NCBI GenBank assembly: GCA_003550305.1
Contig: QKYT01000307.1
Coordinates: forward strand, 37,984-101,505
DNA from: Glomus cerebriforme
Taxonomy: Eukaryota > Glomeromycota > Glomeromycetes > Glomerales > Glomeraceae
DNA length: 63,522 bases
Direction: 5' to 3'
Below the pieces are notes generated by a model, which did no database searches, was not told the origin of the DNA, and saw nothing but the letters and a program-made list of their open reading frames with translations. How positions within the stretch are numbered: position 1 is the first letter of the stretch; each line of letters begins with the position of its first letter. The position numbers were made by a program, and so were the translations under genes. Of this stretch, positions 47,822-58,869 are shown piece after piece.

Positions 47822-48353
47822 GTCTTGGGTCTTAGTAATTTTCATATATACTGCTTATGGTATGGATATGTGAAGAAACAGTATGGTAATAAAGTCTAGT
47901 TTGGTTATATGAATACTGATTTCTTCATATTTCAGGTTAAAACTGAAAACATTTATAAAGATATAGTAAAGTATCCTGGTCTCTTTACCCTTAATGGGGA
48001 TATAACTATTGGCAAATTTAAGGATGAAATCCCAGGTAATGTAATTACAGAATCCTATCATATCTGAGCAAAATCATACCACTATGTATTAGTAGACAAG
48101 TCATAAAATTTAAGCATAAAGGGGATTAATAAGAAGATTATGAGTAAAATGGTTACAGATACATATATGCCATTCTTAAAAGGATCTTTACTAGATGATC
48201 TGATAGATAAGTTCTCATTAACAGAATAAGAAGCTAAGGATTTGGCTATATGAACTGAAGTAGATTCTATAACTTTAGTATATCAGGATTTTCTCTTTAG
48301 AAAAGAAGTATTTTATGCCAAGAATATAAGCATCTGATTAAAGGATCATATAT
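47822..48353 (+). pseudogene. Family B DNA polymerase element, part 2
   Basis: Directly after the hAT target duplication the frame resumes: NFHIYCLWYGYVKKQYGNKV, YMNTDFFIFQVKTENIYKDI (the YxDTDS motif C region, here with Asn for the first Asp and the Ser lost), IGKFKDEIPGNVI, RAKSY-like AKSYHYVLVDKS, and MVTDTYMPFLKGS. Stops fall at expected Arg, Trp and Gln codons. It matches the order expected after part 1, which confirms that the hAT split one ORF. Confidence 0.82.
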
Positions 48354-50221
48354 TGGGTATCTTCACAAAATACATGATTAAGATTAGATTAGAATTAAGA
48401 TTATATACTGGCCTACCATAAATTACCAGATTTTTGTCATATGAATCAGATCATGAGTTACACAATCAGTGATTTCTCCCTATCGCGCATATAAATAAGA
48501 GAGATAACAAAAATATTTTCTTTTATTTCTCTTCTAGTTTTAAATGCATAGAAACGAACTGTCAGCAACTTAACATGAGCAAATTATTGGTATTTTTTTG
48601 AGTGGCACCAGACAAAAAATTATTTCCGCTCAGCTTGGTATTCCAACCAGTACAGTAAGTGATACTATCAAACGATACAAAGAAATAAGTTTTGCAGTAC
48701 TCAAGAAACATCCTGAGCATTCAAAAATTCTTACTCAACATGATACATGAGTTTTACAATGTATCATTTGTACTGACCAGTTTTCTCCTTTTAGTGACAT
48801 AACAGAGAAGGTAAACTCCAGCTTTAATACAAATTTGGGTAATAATACAGTTAGAAGATATCTTCATAATATGGGTCTTGGTAGTTATTCTACATGTAAA
48901 AAATCTCTTTTAATTGAAAAACAATGAAAGAATCGATTGAAATGGTCTAGAGAAAAATGAAACTGAGAAGATGAATGGAAACAGGTAGTATGGTCAGATG
49001 AGTCAAAATTTGACCTTTTTGAATCAGATGACCGAGTAAGAGTTTGGAGAAATCCTGGAAAAGCTTACATTAAAGATTGCATTCAGCTTACAGTTAAGTT
49101 TAATGAAGGTTCAGTGATGTTTTGGGATTGTTTTGGTTGGTATGGGGTTGGACCATTGATTGTGGTAGAAGGAAACATGAATTCTGATGATTATATCAAC
49201 ATTTTGGCTAATCACTTTATACCATAGGTTGAAAATTATCCCAATTCCATTTTCTAGCAAGACGGGGCTCCATGTCATACATCAAATTATAGTATTTGGT
49301 GGATGAGAACGCATAATATTCTAATATTAGATTGGGTAATACAAATCCCAGATTTAAATCCAATCGAGAACTTGTGGAATCATTTGGATCATCAGATTCA
49401 AAAAAGAAAACCTTTGCCTAAAACTAAACAGGAATTAATTAACATAGTACAGGAGGAATGGAGAAAAATCAGCATTAAAACATTACACAACTTAATTTTA
49501 AGTTTACCTAATCGTATTAAAATAATAATTAAGGCTAAAGGTGGATATACTAAATATTAATTGTATTTGTTTAAATTTTTTACATAATAAACTTAATATA
49601 TNNTATTTTAATTTTTTTNAAAAAAAAATTCAATTTATTAAGTACAAAAAAATTTTTTATATATGCATAAAATTCTGAATTTTACATATAAATTTTATAA
49701 ATAGTAAAAAAATCTGGTAATTTATGGTAGGCTAGTGTAATTAGCTTAAGATTAAGATTAGCACTTTAATCTTAATTTACAAAAATCAGATTAAGATTAT
49801 ATTAATGTTAGCCAAATATTAATTTGAACCAAAATTTTGTATAATATTAAATAAAAAATTTTTTACTTTTTTGGTTTTAAGATAATACAAAATGCATACC
49901 AATATATTTCTTGCATATACAGTACATTTATAAGTAAAAATCCAATTAAAATTCTTCTATCATAAATATATGTATACTTATGCATATTTATGTATAATTT
50001 TCTTTTAGAATAATATGCTAAATTTTATGATTTTGATCCACCTAATAGTTCACTTAGTTTTTCATTTCTAATTTTACTTAATGAATAAGATTGAAATTTT
50101 ATATGAATTTCAATTATAATTAGCTTGAGATTAAGCTTAATCTCAATTATATTTTTTGTAAAATCAGATTAACTACTAATCTTAATTTTAATCTCAATTA
50201 TGCATTTTGTAAAAATACCCA
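48354..50221. mobile_element. Terminal-inverted-repeat element carrying a nested Tc1
   Basis: Left end TGGGTATCTTCACAAAAT then ACATGATTAAGATTAGATTA; right end ATTTTGTAAAAATACCCA preceded by TTTTAATCTCAATTATGC in inverted order. The arms are about 50 bases. Removing the Tc1 at 48406-49737 leaves an element of about 535 bp made largely of AAGATTA-rich sequence. It lies within the polymerase pseudogene. No clear target duplication. Confidence 0.7.
48406..49737 (+). mobile_element. Tc1/mariner transposon, 1332 bp
   Basis: Terminal repeats GCCTACCATAAATTACCAGA and TCTGGTAATTTATGGTAGGC in inverted order, with TA on both sides (48404-48405 and 49738-49739). The transposase spans about 48570-49560: QLGIPTSTVSDTIKRYKEI (helix-turn-helix), VVWSDESKFDLF (first Asp), MFWDCFGWYGVGPL, QDGAPCHTS (second Asp) and DLNPIENLWNHLDHQI (Glu). 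It is nearly one frame but has about nine stops, including TAG directly before QDGAPC. The final 85 codons (49303-49560) are open. Structurally complete; inactive by stop codons. Confidence 0.93.
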
Positions 50222-51240
50222 TTATCTCTAGTCAAATCTGAAAAAAAACCTTATGTCTTATAAATACTAAGCATTGAATCATATCAGATAAGATAATTAC
50301 TTTACTATATAATTATTAGCATAATATGATTTATAAGAATATGGTCAAAGATAATATCTCTCATGAAATAGCCAAAAAAAGAGCTGTATGGGCCAAGTTT
50401 CCAGAGAAATACCAAAATGAATGTATGTCTCACATATCTAATTTTCAACTATAAGCAAGCTAAGTTGGATCAGCTAAGTTACAGGGTTTACATAATTATT
50501 GGATTTTTTTCTGGAGCAATAAATATTCAATTATTTTTTTCATAAGCCAGATTAGAAAGTATTCATCCCAAAAATTTAAGGGAGTTTTTTTTTCTGGCAT
50601 AATAAATATTTAATTATAAAATACAATATTCAAAATGGCTTATGTAGAATATAAAATTTAGTATTTTTAGGGAAATGATGATTATTAATGAAAACTTAGC
50701 CAATAGACTAGGAATAAATTATACTAAGTATCATGTGAAAGCATCTCTGGCTAAATATAAAGGAGAGAAAAACTTATTAGGTACTATATATTGCTTAAAT
50801 ATATCTTTTCAATACAAGAAAATAGAAAAACTAGTATCTAAAAGCAATACAGGCTTAAATGATTTTGAGGTCCATTATCTAAAAGCCAATCTCATTTTAA
50901 ATATAATATAGTTATGGTTATGTAAAGCAAAAATAGATATGAAAAAAGGAGGATTAACAATCTATAGTGATTTTGTACCATTTTGCAAGGGTCTATTAAT
51001 GCCAAGTTTTTTTATAATTCTGATTCTGAGGCAGAATCATCAGAGTTCAGTTCATCTGAACTTAAGAAGAAAGTTAAAAAGCTAGAATAAACTGTAGACT
51101 GGATAGGAAATTATGTAGAAGAGCAAACTGGTTTAGAGCCTAATAAAGAACTAACAGATTTATTTGATTCAGATTATGCATCATGCAAAGTATCAATCAA
51201 TTCAGAAAAAAAAGATTTGTAAAGTAAAAAAAAAATTTGG
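50222..51240 (+). pseudogene. Downstream ORF remains of the polymerase element
   Basis: 50330-50450 reads MIYKNMVKDNISHEIAKKRA, VWAKFPEKYQNECMSHISNF. 50675-50911 reads INENLANRLGINYTKYHVKA, SLAKYKGEKNLLGT, FQYKKIEKLVSKSNTGLNDF. It continues in other frames with IYSDFVPFCKG and SSELKKKVKKLE, an acidic/basic coiled end. Function unknown. Placement after the polymerase suggests an accessory protein of the same element, but that is inference. Confidence 0.4.
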
Positions 51241-51523
51241 CAATAAGGTGATAAAACCTAAAAGGAATCTAACCTGAGCAGTCTAATCTAACTAAGCTGG
51301 AGTAGTAATTATCTGCTTAGGTTTCAGTTTTTTCTGGCTCAAAAAATATTTAGTTAAGATTTACATTCAAACAATTTTTAAGCAAATACCTTATAAAAAA
51401 TTCATATAGTTAATTTATTAGAACAGTTTTTGCCAGAGTTAATATCATTAATTCTAAAGCATTTTTTATACTAAGATTTAAATAGTTGTCATAGTATAAA
51501 TAATATATAGGAAAAAGAGATAT

Positions 51524-52158
51524 ACTTTCCTACAAAAAGTATCAGACCATCCTAAAAATTAAAATATAATTAAAAAAATTGGAGTACTTAATAATAAATT
51601 TAAATTTACTCCTATTTCAATATTTAAAATATAAGACATATATCTGAGGTGTTTTTTTCTCAATTAATAGTAATATTTTGCATAAATGATTAATTAAAAA
51701 ATGGCAAAATTTTTAAATTTTTAACCAGAACAGCTATAGCAAAATGAATATCAAAATTTGATTCTTTGGCTAAAAAATACCTTATATTTTAAAAATCAGG
51801 AAGATTGGTTCAGTAGTTATCTCAAGATCGACCTTTGAAAATTATTAAAATTATTTTTAAAAGCTGATTTCTCAACAACTACTGAACTAATCTTTCTGAT
51901 TTTTGGAATATAAGCTATTTAAAAGTCAAGAAATCAAATTCTGATATCGATTTTGCTATAAACATTCTTATTAAAAAGTTGAATTTTTTTTTCTTATGAA
52001 AATTAAATATTTCTGTGGATTTTTACTATCAATTGAGCAAAGATACACTTCAAATTAATTTTTTTTCACCCCACATTTTAATATAATTGTAAAATTTTTA
52101 TTAAAATCTTTGGAATTTTTAATTTTTAGGATAGTCAGATACTTTTTGTAGGAGAGTG
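51524..52158. mobile_element. 635-bp TA-flanked element (Tc1/mariner-derived MITE)
   Basis: Left end TACTTTCCTACAAAAAGTAT, right end ATACTTTTTGTAGGAGAGTG, with TA on both sides. Both arms continue with CCTAAAAATTAAAA / TTTTAATTTTTAGGAT. The centre holds a second hairpin (AGGAAGATTGGTTCAGTAGT against ACTACTGAACTAATCTTTCT). No transposase frame. Confidence 0.85.
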
Positions 52159-52159
52159 T

Positions 52160-52983
52160 AAATCTTAAATGGTTCAAAAGGTCATATCTTGTGAATTTTA
52201 TATTAGGAAATATGGTTTAAGACAATTATATAGTAAAGAAATTTTATTCAAAGCTGGAAAAGTATAACATAGCATAGGTTATTCTAAAAAATATCTTAAA
52301 TGGCTATACCTCAAAGGATTAATATCTAAAAATAAATTAAAAGTTCTTATGGATAGGTTATAAGCACTTGCGTTAGATGAGATAGTAGAAATTTTAGTCT
52401 AAAGCAGTGATCACCAGCTCAGAAGATTTTGCTAAGCCACAGATTGTGAATGATCATATAAACAGATTTGTAAAACATTATTTTTATATATCAAAAAAAG
52501 AAAAATAATCATGCTAACTAGTATCTCTATTTTTTTTCCCCATACAAATATAAAAAAAATGTGAAAGAAAGTCTACACGTAATATAAGACCTACTATAAA
52601 AGTAAATATTGACAGCAAAAGCATATGTTATGAAGGGCTGAGGGACTCACAATTCTGAGATCACCAGGTATAAAACCAACTATATGTCTTGCAAGGTAGA
52701 TCTACATATGAAAAGGTATGAAGATTCCATTTACATGTATTTTCATAGAGCTCTTGGCATCAGATGACAATACTAATTATGCCTCATATCTCCTTAACTT
52801 TTTCTTTCCAACAGCAAGATATAAAGTATGTAGGAATATATAGTAGTTTAACTAACTTTTTCGCAAAAATTTTAAGGTATGTATATACTAGAAGTTATAT
52901 ATATATAAGAATGCATTTTTCTTATAATAATCTTGTATTTAAAAAAGCTAGATGTCTTCTATTCATCTTAACTGCTTTCTTTT
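52160..52983. other. Intergenic
   Basis: No gene that I can support. The 74-codon frame at 52764-52988 is probably chance, although its end merges with the CRN-like header that follows. Confidence 0.45.
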
Positions 52984-53262
52984 GGTGAGGCTGAGAATAA
53001 TATTTTTTCTGTAGAAATTAATAATAATTTGACCATTAATAATCTGAAAAATAAGATTAAAAATATTTGGCAATTCTTACATTAAGTAAACTTTGATCTA
53101 TATGAAGTTAATTTTTTACAGCCTAATTCTTCTATAGTCTCTTCTGTAAACAGTTTTGTAACTAGACAAGAAGTATTTATAGATTTACAGAAAGGAATTT
53201 CTAACTATTTTCCTACCTTATATATCAATGCTCTCATAGAAAAGCCTCCTTATTCTTAAGAA
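52984..53262 (+). pseudogene. Crinkler-type N-terminal header fragment
   Basis: The frame reads FGEAENNIFSVEINNNLTIN, NLKNKIKNIWQFLH-stop-VNF, DLYEVNFLQPNSS, then TRQEVFIDLQKGISNYFPTL and ALIEKPP. GEA...FSVEI..N.TI..LK..IK....FA.VD...L.LYEV...L...YFP is the CRN header order. One stop interrupts it. The module after it is unclear; a SAM-nuclease relic begins about 380 bases downstream on the same strand. Confidence 0.55.
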
Positions 53263-53639
53263 AATAGAAAGAGAGGTTCTATTCATATCCTCATATACTC
53301 CGAGGTAGTAATGGAAAAAGATTCTGAAGATATTGGGCTCTAGCAAATCAGAAAGTGAACTTTTGAGAAGAATCTTAAACTAGTTATATTTTTATTCACA
53401 TCATGTAACTTGCCCAAGATTTTTTTTATGTATTATAAGCCAGTTCTGGCAACATTTTTTTATTTCTTAAATAAAGCATATATTATAAAAAATGTTACAT
53501 ATAATGATGCAATACCTGTGCAATATAAAAACATATATTAACACTTGTTTTTTTGCCAAAATAAATTTTTATTTCACTTTGAAATATAATATTATTTTTT
53601 GTTTGAGCCAAATATCACTATAAAAATGTAACACTATAT

Positions 53640-54833
53640 CTGTCTCTAAAACTAATACACCAGCTTCTACTTCCACCTCTATTACAGCAATTGGAAATAA
53701 AGCACTCATATTAGCAGATGAAGTTAAAAAATATGATACTGAAGGGCTTATCTCTTTTTTTGCAAGTATAGGATTTAAGACTTAACAAGGATAATGAAAA
53801 AATTATTCGCAATGAAAAGATTAATGGCAATGACTTTTTTGACATGACTAAAGAAAAACTTATGGATTATGATATGAAGGGAGGATCAGCGATGAGACTC
53901 ATAAAGTTTACTAAGGGGTATAAAGATTAAAAGTTAAGATCATTCTTCTCATACAAGACTAAAAAAAACTTGAGTAAAGTGTTAGAGAAATATGATATCA
54001 TTAATGGGAATATAACTTGCATTTTACAGTTCACATTACATAAGTAATCTTCTATCAAAGGTTCTTTATTAAAATATTTTGAGTTCACATATCAATATTA
54101 TAGCTACCCACCCAATCAGCGAAAGTACCTCCTGAATTTAAGCTATACATTGATGATATTTTCTACAGATAAAAAACATGAAACCTGTTGTAGATAGTAA
54201 CGAGACATGCATTGCAAGTACATTTCTACTATCTTACATATAGCTGTAAGTCTTCTTGATGGTTTGGTAATCACACCTCAGGCAAATGTAATTGGTGAAG
54301 AAAATACTGGCTGTGTCAACTATGCAATCAAAAAAATTATCAGTGAAATATTGGAGGAAATAATTTGCATAACTGAAGGTAAGCGACTGTGGGTATCTGC
54401 CAAAACTTACTACAATGCTGAAGTGCTTATGATGTAAGTATAACAAATTCTACTAGCTTGCTCGCTATAGGATAATCATGGGCTATTACTAACTTACTTC
54501 TCTATTTTCTTCTAGATGAATATAAATATGAACAAGAAAAAATGAAAGGTTGATGAGACATTCGATCCTGACTATGATTACATCTATGATGTAGTCAGTA
54601 CTAAAACTAACTGGTACTTCATTCTTCATAGCACTAAGAGTATTTATAGTATGAGCAGAACTGAATACCAAATTTTACTAACAGAAGGTGCTCTCAAAGA
54701 TAATATAGAATTGCATAAGAGTATGAAGAGAGTTTTAGAAGTGATTGTAGGATTATTAAAGAACAGAGCAGTAGGTAGTGAGGAACCCACAACTAAGAAA
54801 TATCATGTAGAAGAGATAGTCAAGAAAAAATAG
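53640..54833 (+). pseudogene. SAM-like header plus multi-copy Rhizophagus C-terminal module (nuclease-like), decayed
   Basis: 53690-53940 reads ALILADEVKKYDTEGLISFF, a frameshift, then NEKINGNDFFDMTKEKLMDY and DMKGGSAMRLIKF: a SAM-like header like the one at 8887. Next come FFSYKTKKNLSKVLEKYDII (53945-54030), VPPEFKLYIDDIFYR (about 54127), then STILHIAVSLLDGLVITPQA, VIGEENTGCVNYAIKKII and EEIICITEGK (54207-54380). After an intron-like gap, DYIYDVVSTKTNWYFILHST and SRTEYQILLTEGALKDNIEL lead to KNRAVGSEEPTTKKYHVEEI, ending at a TAG at 54831. The GEENTG..DYAI...E...ITEGK block resembles a PD-(D/E)XK-like core, but this is only an inference. At least two frameshifts and several stops are seen. 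Confidence 0.62.
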
Positions 54834-55495
54834 AATTTACAGAGCGGTATAAGTCTACAGTCATAGAATAGAGCTTCGTCATGTATCACGAGCAATGTTT
54901 CAATTTTGTATTTATTTTTAATAAAAATTTTCTTGGTAAAAGTGATCAGTGTGATGAATCATCATGAGCACATGATTTTTTTGTCAAAATTGCACAATAA
55001 TAAATGAATTGTATAAAATACTATCAAGATAGTTATGTGGGCTACTTTACTGCATATACAGTATTATGGGATTTCTTGCAAGAGACAACATTTATTGCAT
55101 TATAAAGTCATCAATGGTTAACTATTTTTCTTGGTAAATATAAAAAGTTTGCAAATATAAAGCATTTTATTTGTATAAGTCTTTTAATTTTAATATTTAC
55201 TTAAGAAAAGATTAAGCTTTATTTATATTATATTATTATGCATCATTAAATTTCATTTCGTTTCAGAGTTTAAGACATATATTCGAAAGAACTCTTCTCT
55301 CTTCTGTCATACTTGAATTGAGCTTTTCTTGTTACAATCCTAGAATAAAAATTAAATAACTAATTAGATTAAGCTTTCTATTGAATGTATTAAATTAATT
55401 TGCCTTACCTTCTGCATGTTTATTATTAAAATTAGGGTAAAGCAGTCACTTTTATTTCTAATCAGAAAAATAAATGGCATCATGAGTAGTTCTCC
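54834..55495. other. Intergenic, AT-rich
   Basis: No gene visible. Confidence 0.5.
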
Positions 55496-55969
55496 TCAGA
55501 TTCCATTTATCAATTGTCTCTAGTACCTTCTGTAAAGGAGGTTCATTTCTTCAGGAATTGGAATATGAAGTAACAATTTTACTTGACCTAAACATTGTTT
55601 ATTTGAATAAAATTTAATGTTACTTTGATCCTTCACTTGACGTAAAAGTTCTATGTTATTGAGTGACATTCCAACACCCTCTAATATGTTTCCTAGCTCT
55701 TTAAGACATTTATCTTGTTGTTTTGTCAATGTCAATTTATTTGAGAGACAAACAAGACTCTTTTTCACAAGCTTCCAGTCACTTTTTTCTAAACGATCTA
55801 TCATCTCATTTATGAAGATGGTTATCCAATCCCGGTAAGTACCTAAAAATTTTATGCTATTTATCTGACACTTCTTATTAAGTTCTAACTGCTCAACACG
55901 ATATTCTAACTAATCGATATGAGATGTAACAGTTTCTAAGATTTCCTCTACCATATTATATGAATTCAT
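55496..55969 (-). pseudogene. Helical protein of unknown family with two internal stops
   Basis: A minus-strand frame from ATG 55969 reads MNSYNMVEEILETVTSHID, a TAG, EYRVEQLELNKKCQINSIKF, TYRDWITIFINEMIDRLEKS, LVKKSLVCLSNKLTLTKQQD, ELGNILEGVGMSLNNIEL, YRRY, a TAG, RQLINGI and a TGA at 55496. Both internal stops (near 55910 and at 55520) would be Gln before one C-to-T change. It looks like a mostly alpha-helical protein of about 158 residues; no family recognised. Whether it is a whole gene or one exon is open. Confidence 0.4.
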
Positions 55970-56024
55970 AAAATTATTTTTTAGACTTCCAATACATAAA
56001 TAACAACTAGACTCATAATTGTAT

Positions 56025-56046
56025 GACCGGCCCCTGGTCGGCGGCC
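56025..56046. repeat. GC-rich palindromic block in AT-rich DNA
   Basis: GACCGGCCCC and GGTCGGCGGCC are the only GC-dense sequence for several kilobases and contain inverted GGCC/GACC strings. Confidence 0.5.
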
Positions 56047-57418
56047 ATTTAGTAGTAATTAGTAATATTTTATCTAAATATAAAAATGTATAGTCTTAAA
56101 AATTCATTATCTTAATATTTAATAATAATTAAAATATTTATTACTAAAAAATAAAATTTGTATGTTCATGTTATACCAGTAGTCCATAGATATCTGCTCA
56201 AAACTTATGAAAATTTAGATATATGTGTTTAACATACATGTTGAGAGATCAATGATCATGTAACCTCATTAAAATTAGAGAACAGAATATAATTCATGTG
56301 ATAAAAATGCAAATAACTTACCAAATATGCAAGCTAGATGAATGAATTCATATTCATTCGAAAGAGGAGATTAAGATCTATCCATTAAATTCAAAACCGC
56401 ATAATTTGGATTACTGGTTGATGAATAAATTCGTCCAANANAATTATTTTCAATTTCTGAGTTTGGTTGTTAATATCTTCACATGTACTAGCTCAATCTG
56501 AATGATCCTTGATTCTTAAATTAAAGTAATCTCACCTTTCAAATAAATATGAAAACATTCATTTAATATACATATAAAATCCAATATAAAAATTTTTAAA
56601 AATTATATTTGTTACAAGTAATTACCAAATAATCTAACAGAAAAGTCTTGAATTCTTTTCATTTTACTGTAGGATTTTATTTACTATTTAATGAGTTTAT
56701 TGAAATAAAACTAATAGAATAATCTTAAAGATAAAAGAGGAAGAGAAAGTTGTAAAAATTTTTTTCTGATTTTTTTTTTCTGTGATTACTAATAAAAAAT
56801 NTTGGCAATTTGNGCCAATTTCAGCCAATTCGGACTGTATCACAAATCATTACTAATAAATAATTTTGTGTCAATCTCAGCCAATTCAGACTGTACTACA
56901 AATCATTACTAATGAATAATTTTATGTCAATCGCAAATTATGAATATTATCCAATTTTCAAATCCTATATAAACAACTGTTGTTCGTATGGAAATTGAAA
57001 AATTGACATAATATGCATTGATATGCATATGCATAAACATGATATGCCAAAACATGCCATGGCAGACATGGGATGCAGTACATCAAATCATGATTATGAT
57101 CATATATCATGTTTTATTAAAAATGCTCCTTATACTTGCTACATGATGCTAACCAGATTTATACCTATTTTCTTCTTATTTTAGATAGTTTCATTTAGCA
57201 TAAAAGCCAATCACAAGTAATAACACTATTAAAATTATGATCACCTGATAGCAACTGCTATATAGTGTGATCTGAATATATTGTTAATTATCTAAATCAT
57301 TTTTATATACATAGGTGGAAAATTTTTCAAATAAAGTATTACATTCTTTCTTTAAGAATTCAATATGACTCTTTAGTTTATTATATCTCTGTTTAATATC
57401 ATTCATGGTTATGGAATA
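56047..57418. other. Repeat-bearing AT-rich DNA without genes
   Basis: At 56815-56940 a unit of about 64 bases (CAGCCAATTC.GACTGTA, CAAATCATTACTAAT.AATAA, TTTTGTGTCAATC) is present twice in tandem. At 57000-57100 the string ATGCAT/CATGCCA recurs. Ambiguous bases at 56439, 56441, 56801 and 56813. No gene visible. Confidence 0.6.
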
Positions 57419-57948
57419 CACTGGTCAAAAACTGATCTATCTTACAGATATCTTACAGATATCTTATAAATATCGGGTACCCAAAATGCAGAAAATCTGC
57501 TATATATTGGGTATCCAATATGTATACTATAGAATTAAAAATACAATTTATTAATTATCTCGCTATCTAGTGATCATAAAAAGATGCAATATAGCTCATT
57601 CGATTCGCCTTATTGAGACGTATCGAATGGTACTAATATCGCATTTCTAGGTGTGATAGATGCTAAGATATTCGATAAATCATAAAAAAATAAACAAAAA
57701 ATGCAATATCTCGATATCTATCATACCTAGAAATGCGAGATTAGTACTATTCGATACGTCTCAGTGAGGTGAATCAAATGAGCTATATTTCATCTTTTTA
57801 TGATCACTGGATAGCGAGATAATTAATAAATTGTATTTTTTAATTTTATGGTATACATATTGGGTACCCGATGTATAGCAGATTTTCTGCATTTTGGGTA
57901 CCCAATATTTATAAGATATCTGTAAGATAGATCAGTTTTTGACCATTG
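57419..57948. mobile_element. 530-bp near-perfect hairpin (foldback element)
   Basis: The left arm begins CACTGGTCAAAAACTGATCT and the right arm ends with its complement AGATCAGTTTTTGACCATTG. The arms run for about 250 bases through GGGTACCCAAAATGCAG, TTATTAATTATCTCGCTATC, GTGATCATAAAAAGATG and GCATTTCTAGGT, with scattered single differences and one 11-base indel. The loop is under 50 bases. A TA lies next to the left end. No coding sequence. Confidence 0.9.
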
Positions 57949-58869
57949 ATATGAATTATAATGAATATGTGAATGAAGTATTTCAAATTGTGAAGAGACA
58001 AATGTAGAAATTTGTGTTTTGAATAGATATTACTTTTGAACTTTGTTTTTATGAAGATTAGATAGTATAAAATGGCCAGGTATATGTATTTTTCTGAATA
58101 AAATAAATAAACTCTTGATAAACTCAATATAGTGAAACAAATCAGTATATAAAGATATGATTAATACAGGTTTATTATTACTCATTAGATTGATTCTTAA
58201 AAAAGGTGAGGTGATTGACCTTATTCTGAATAATGTGACTTTTTGTGTGATCAATCTCTGTAATTTCTTACTCCAAATGATCGTATTATTTCTTCAAACT
58301 TAAAGAAACTGACATATTTTAGCTTAGATTTTTGATAAACTCTTGCATAAATTTTTTTTATGGTTTGTAATAACATAATACAGTAAAGATACTTTGACAA
58401 AAATTAATAAGCAAAAGTAATTTATCAGTATAAAAAGAAACTGATCTATTAACAATTTAAGAAATGTTAATGAAAAAATTATTGGTTAGAATGAGACATT
58501 TTGTTATAGTACGATATTATATGAAAGATAAGGTATGATTAATTATTTACAGGTATGATCAATTGTATATAGGTACAATTCAAATCATACCAATATAGCT
58601 AATAATTGATGACGATTATTTATTTTATATTTTTGCGATATGATTGAGATATTTTTTTTCATCATTTTTAATTCATATCTGCATCTTATTTGCATGATGA
58701 AGGAATTGTACTCCATGACTTGGTAAGTATTTAAATATTATATTAATAAATATATAACATGCTAGTTCATCAGGATTCAGCAGTTTGATTTATCAAAAAA
58801 GATTAAAGAAGTATCTAAATCCCAATCAAAATTACTTAGTATAATTTTTTATATTAATTTCAAAAGATT
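57949..58869. other. AT-rich DNA without a supported gene
   Basis: Two minus-strand frames of about 73 codons (57909-58254) are low complexity, rich in Ile, Tyr and Lys. I do not regard them as genes. Confidence 0.45.

Noticed and set aside
49738..50210. Telomere-like GATTAAGATTA repeats
   Set aside because: Units are irregular and inverted, inside the terminal repeats of a transposable element.
37886..51240. UGA read as Trp (alternative genetic code or mitochondrial plasmid)
   Set aside because: TGG is used for Trp in the same ORFs (SWISYVDANNLYGW), TAA and TAG appear at Gln positions, and frameshifts are frequent, so mutation explains the stops.
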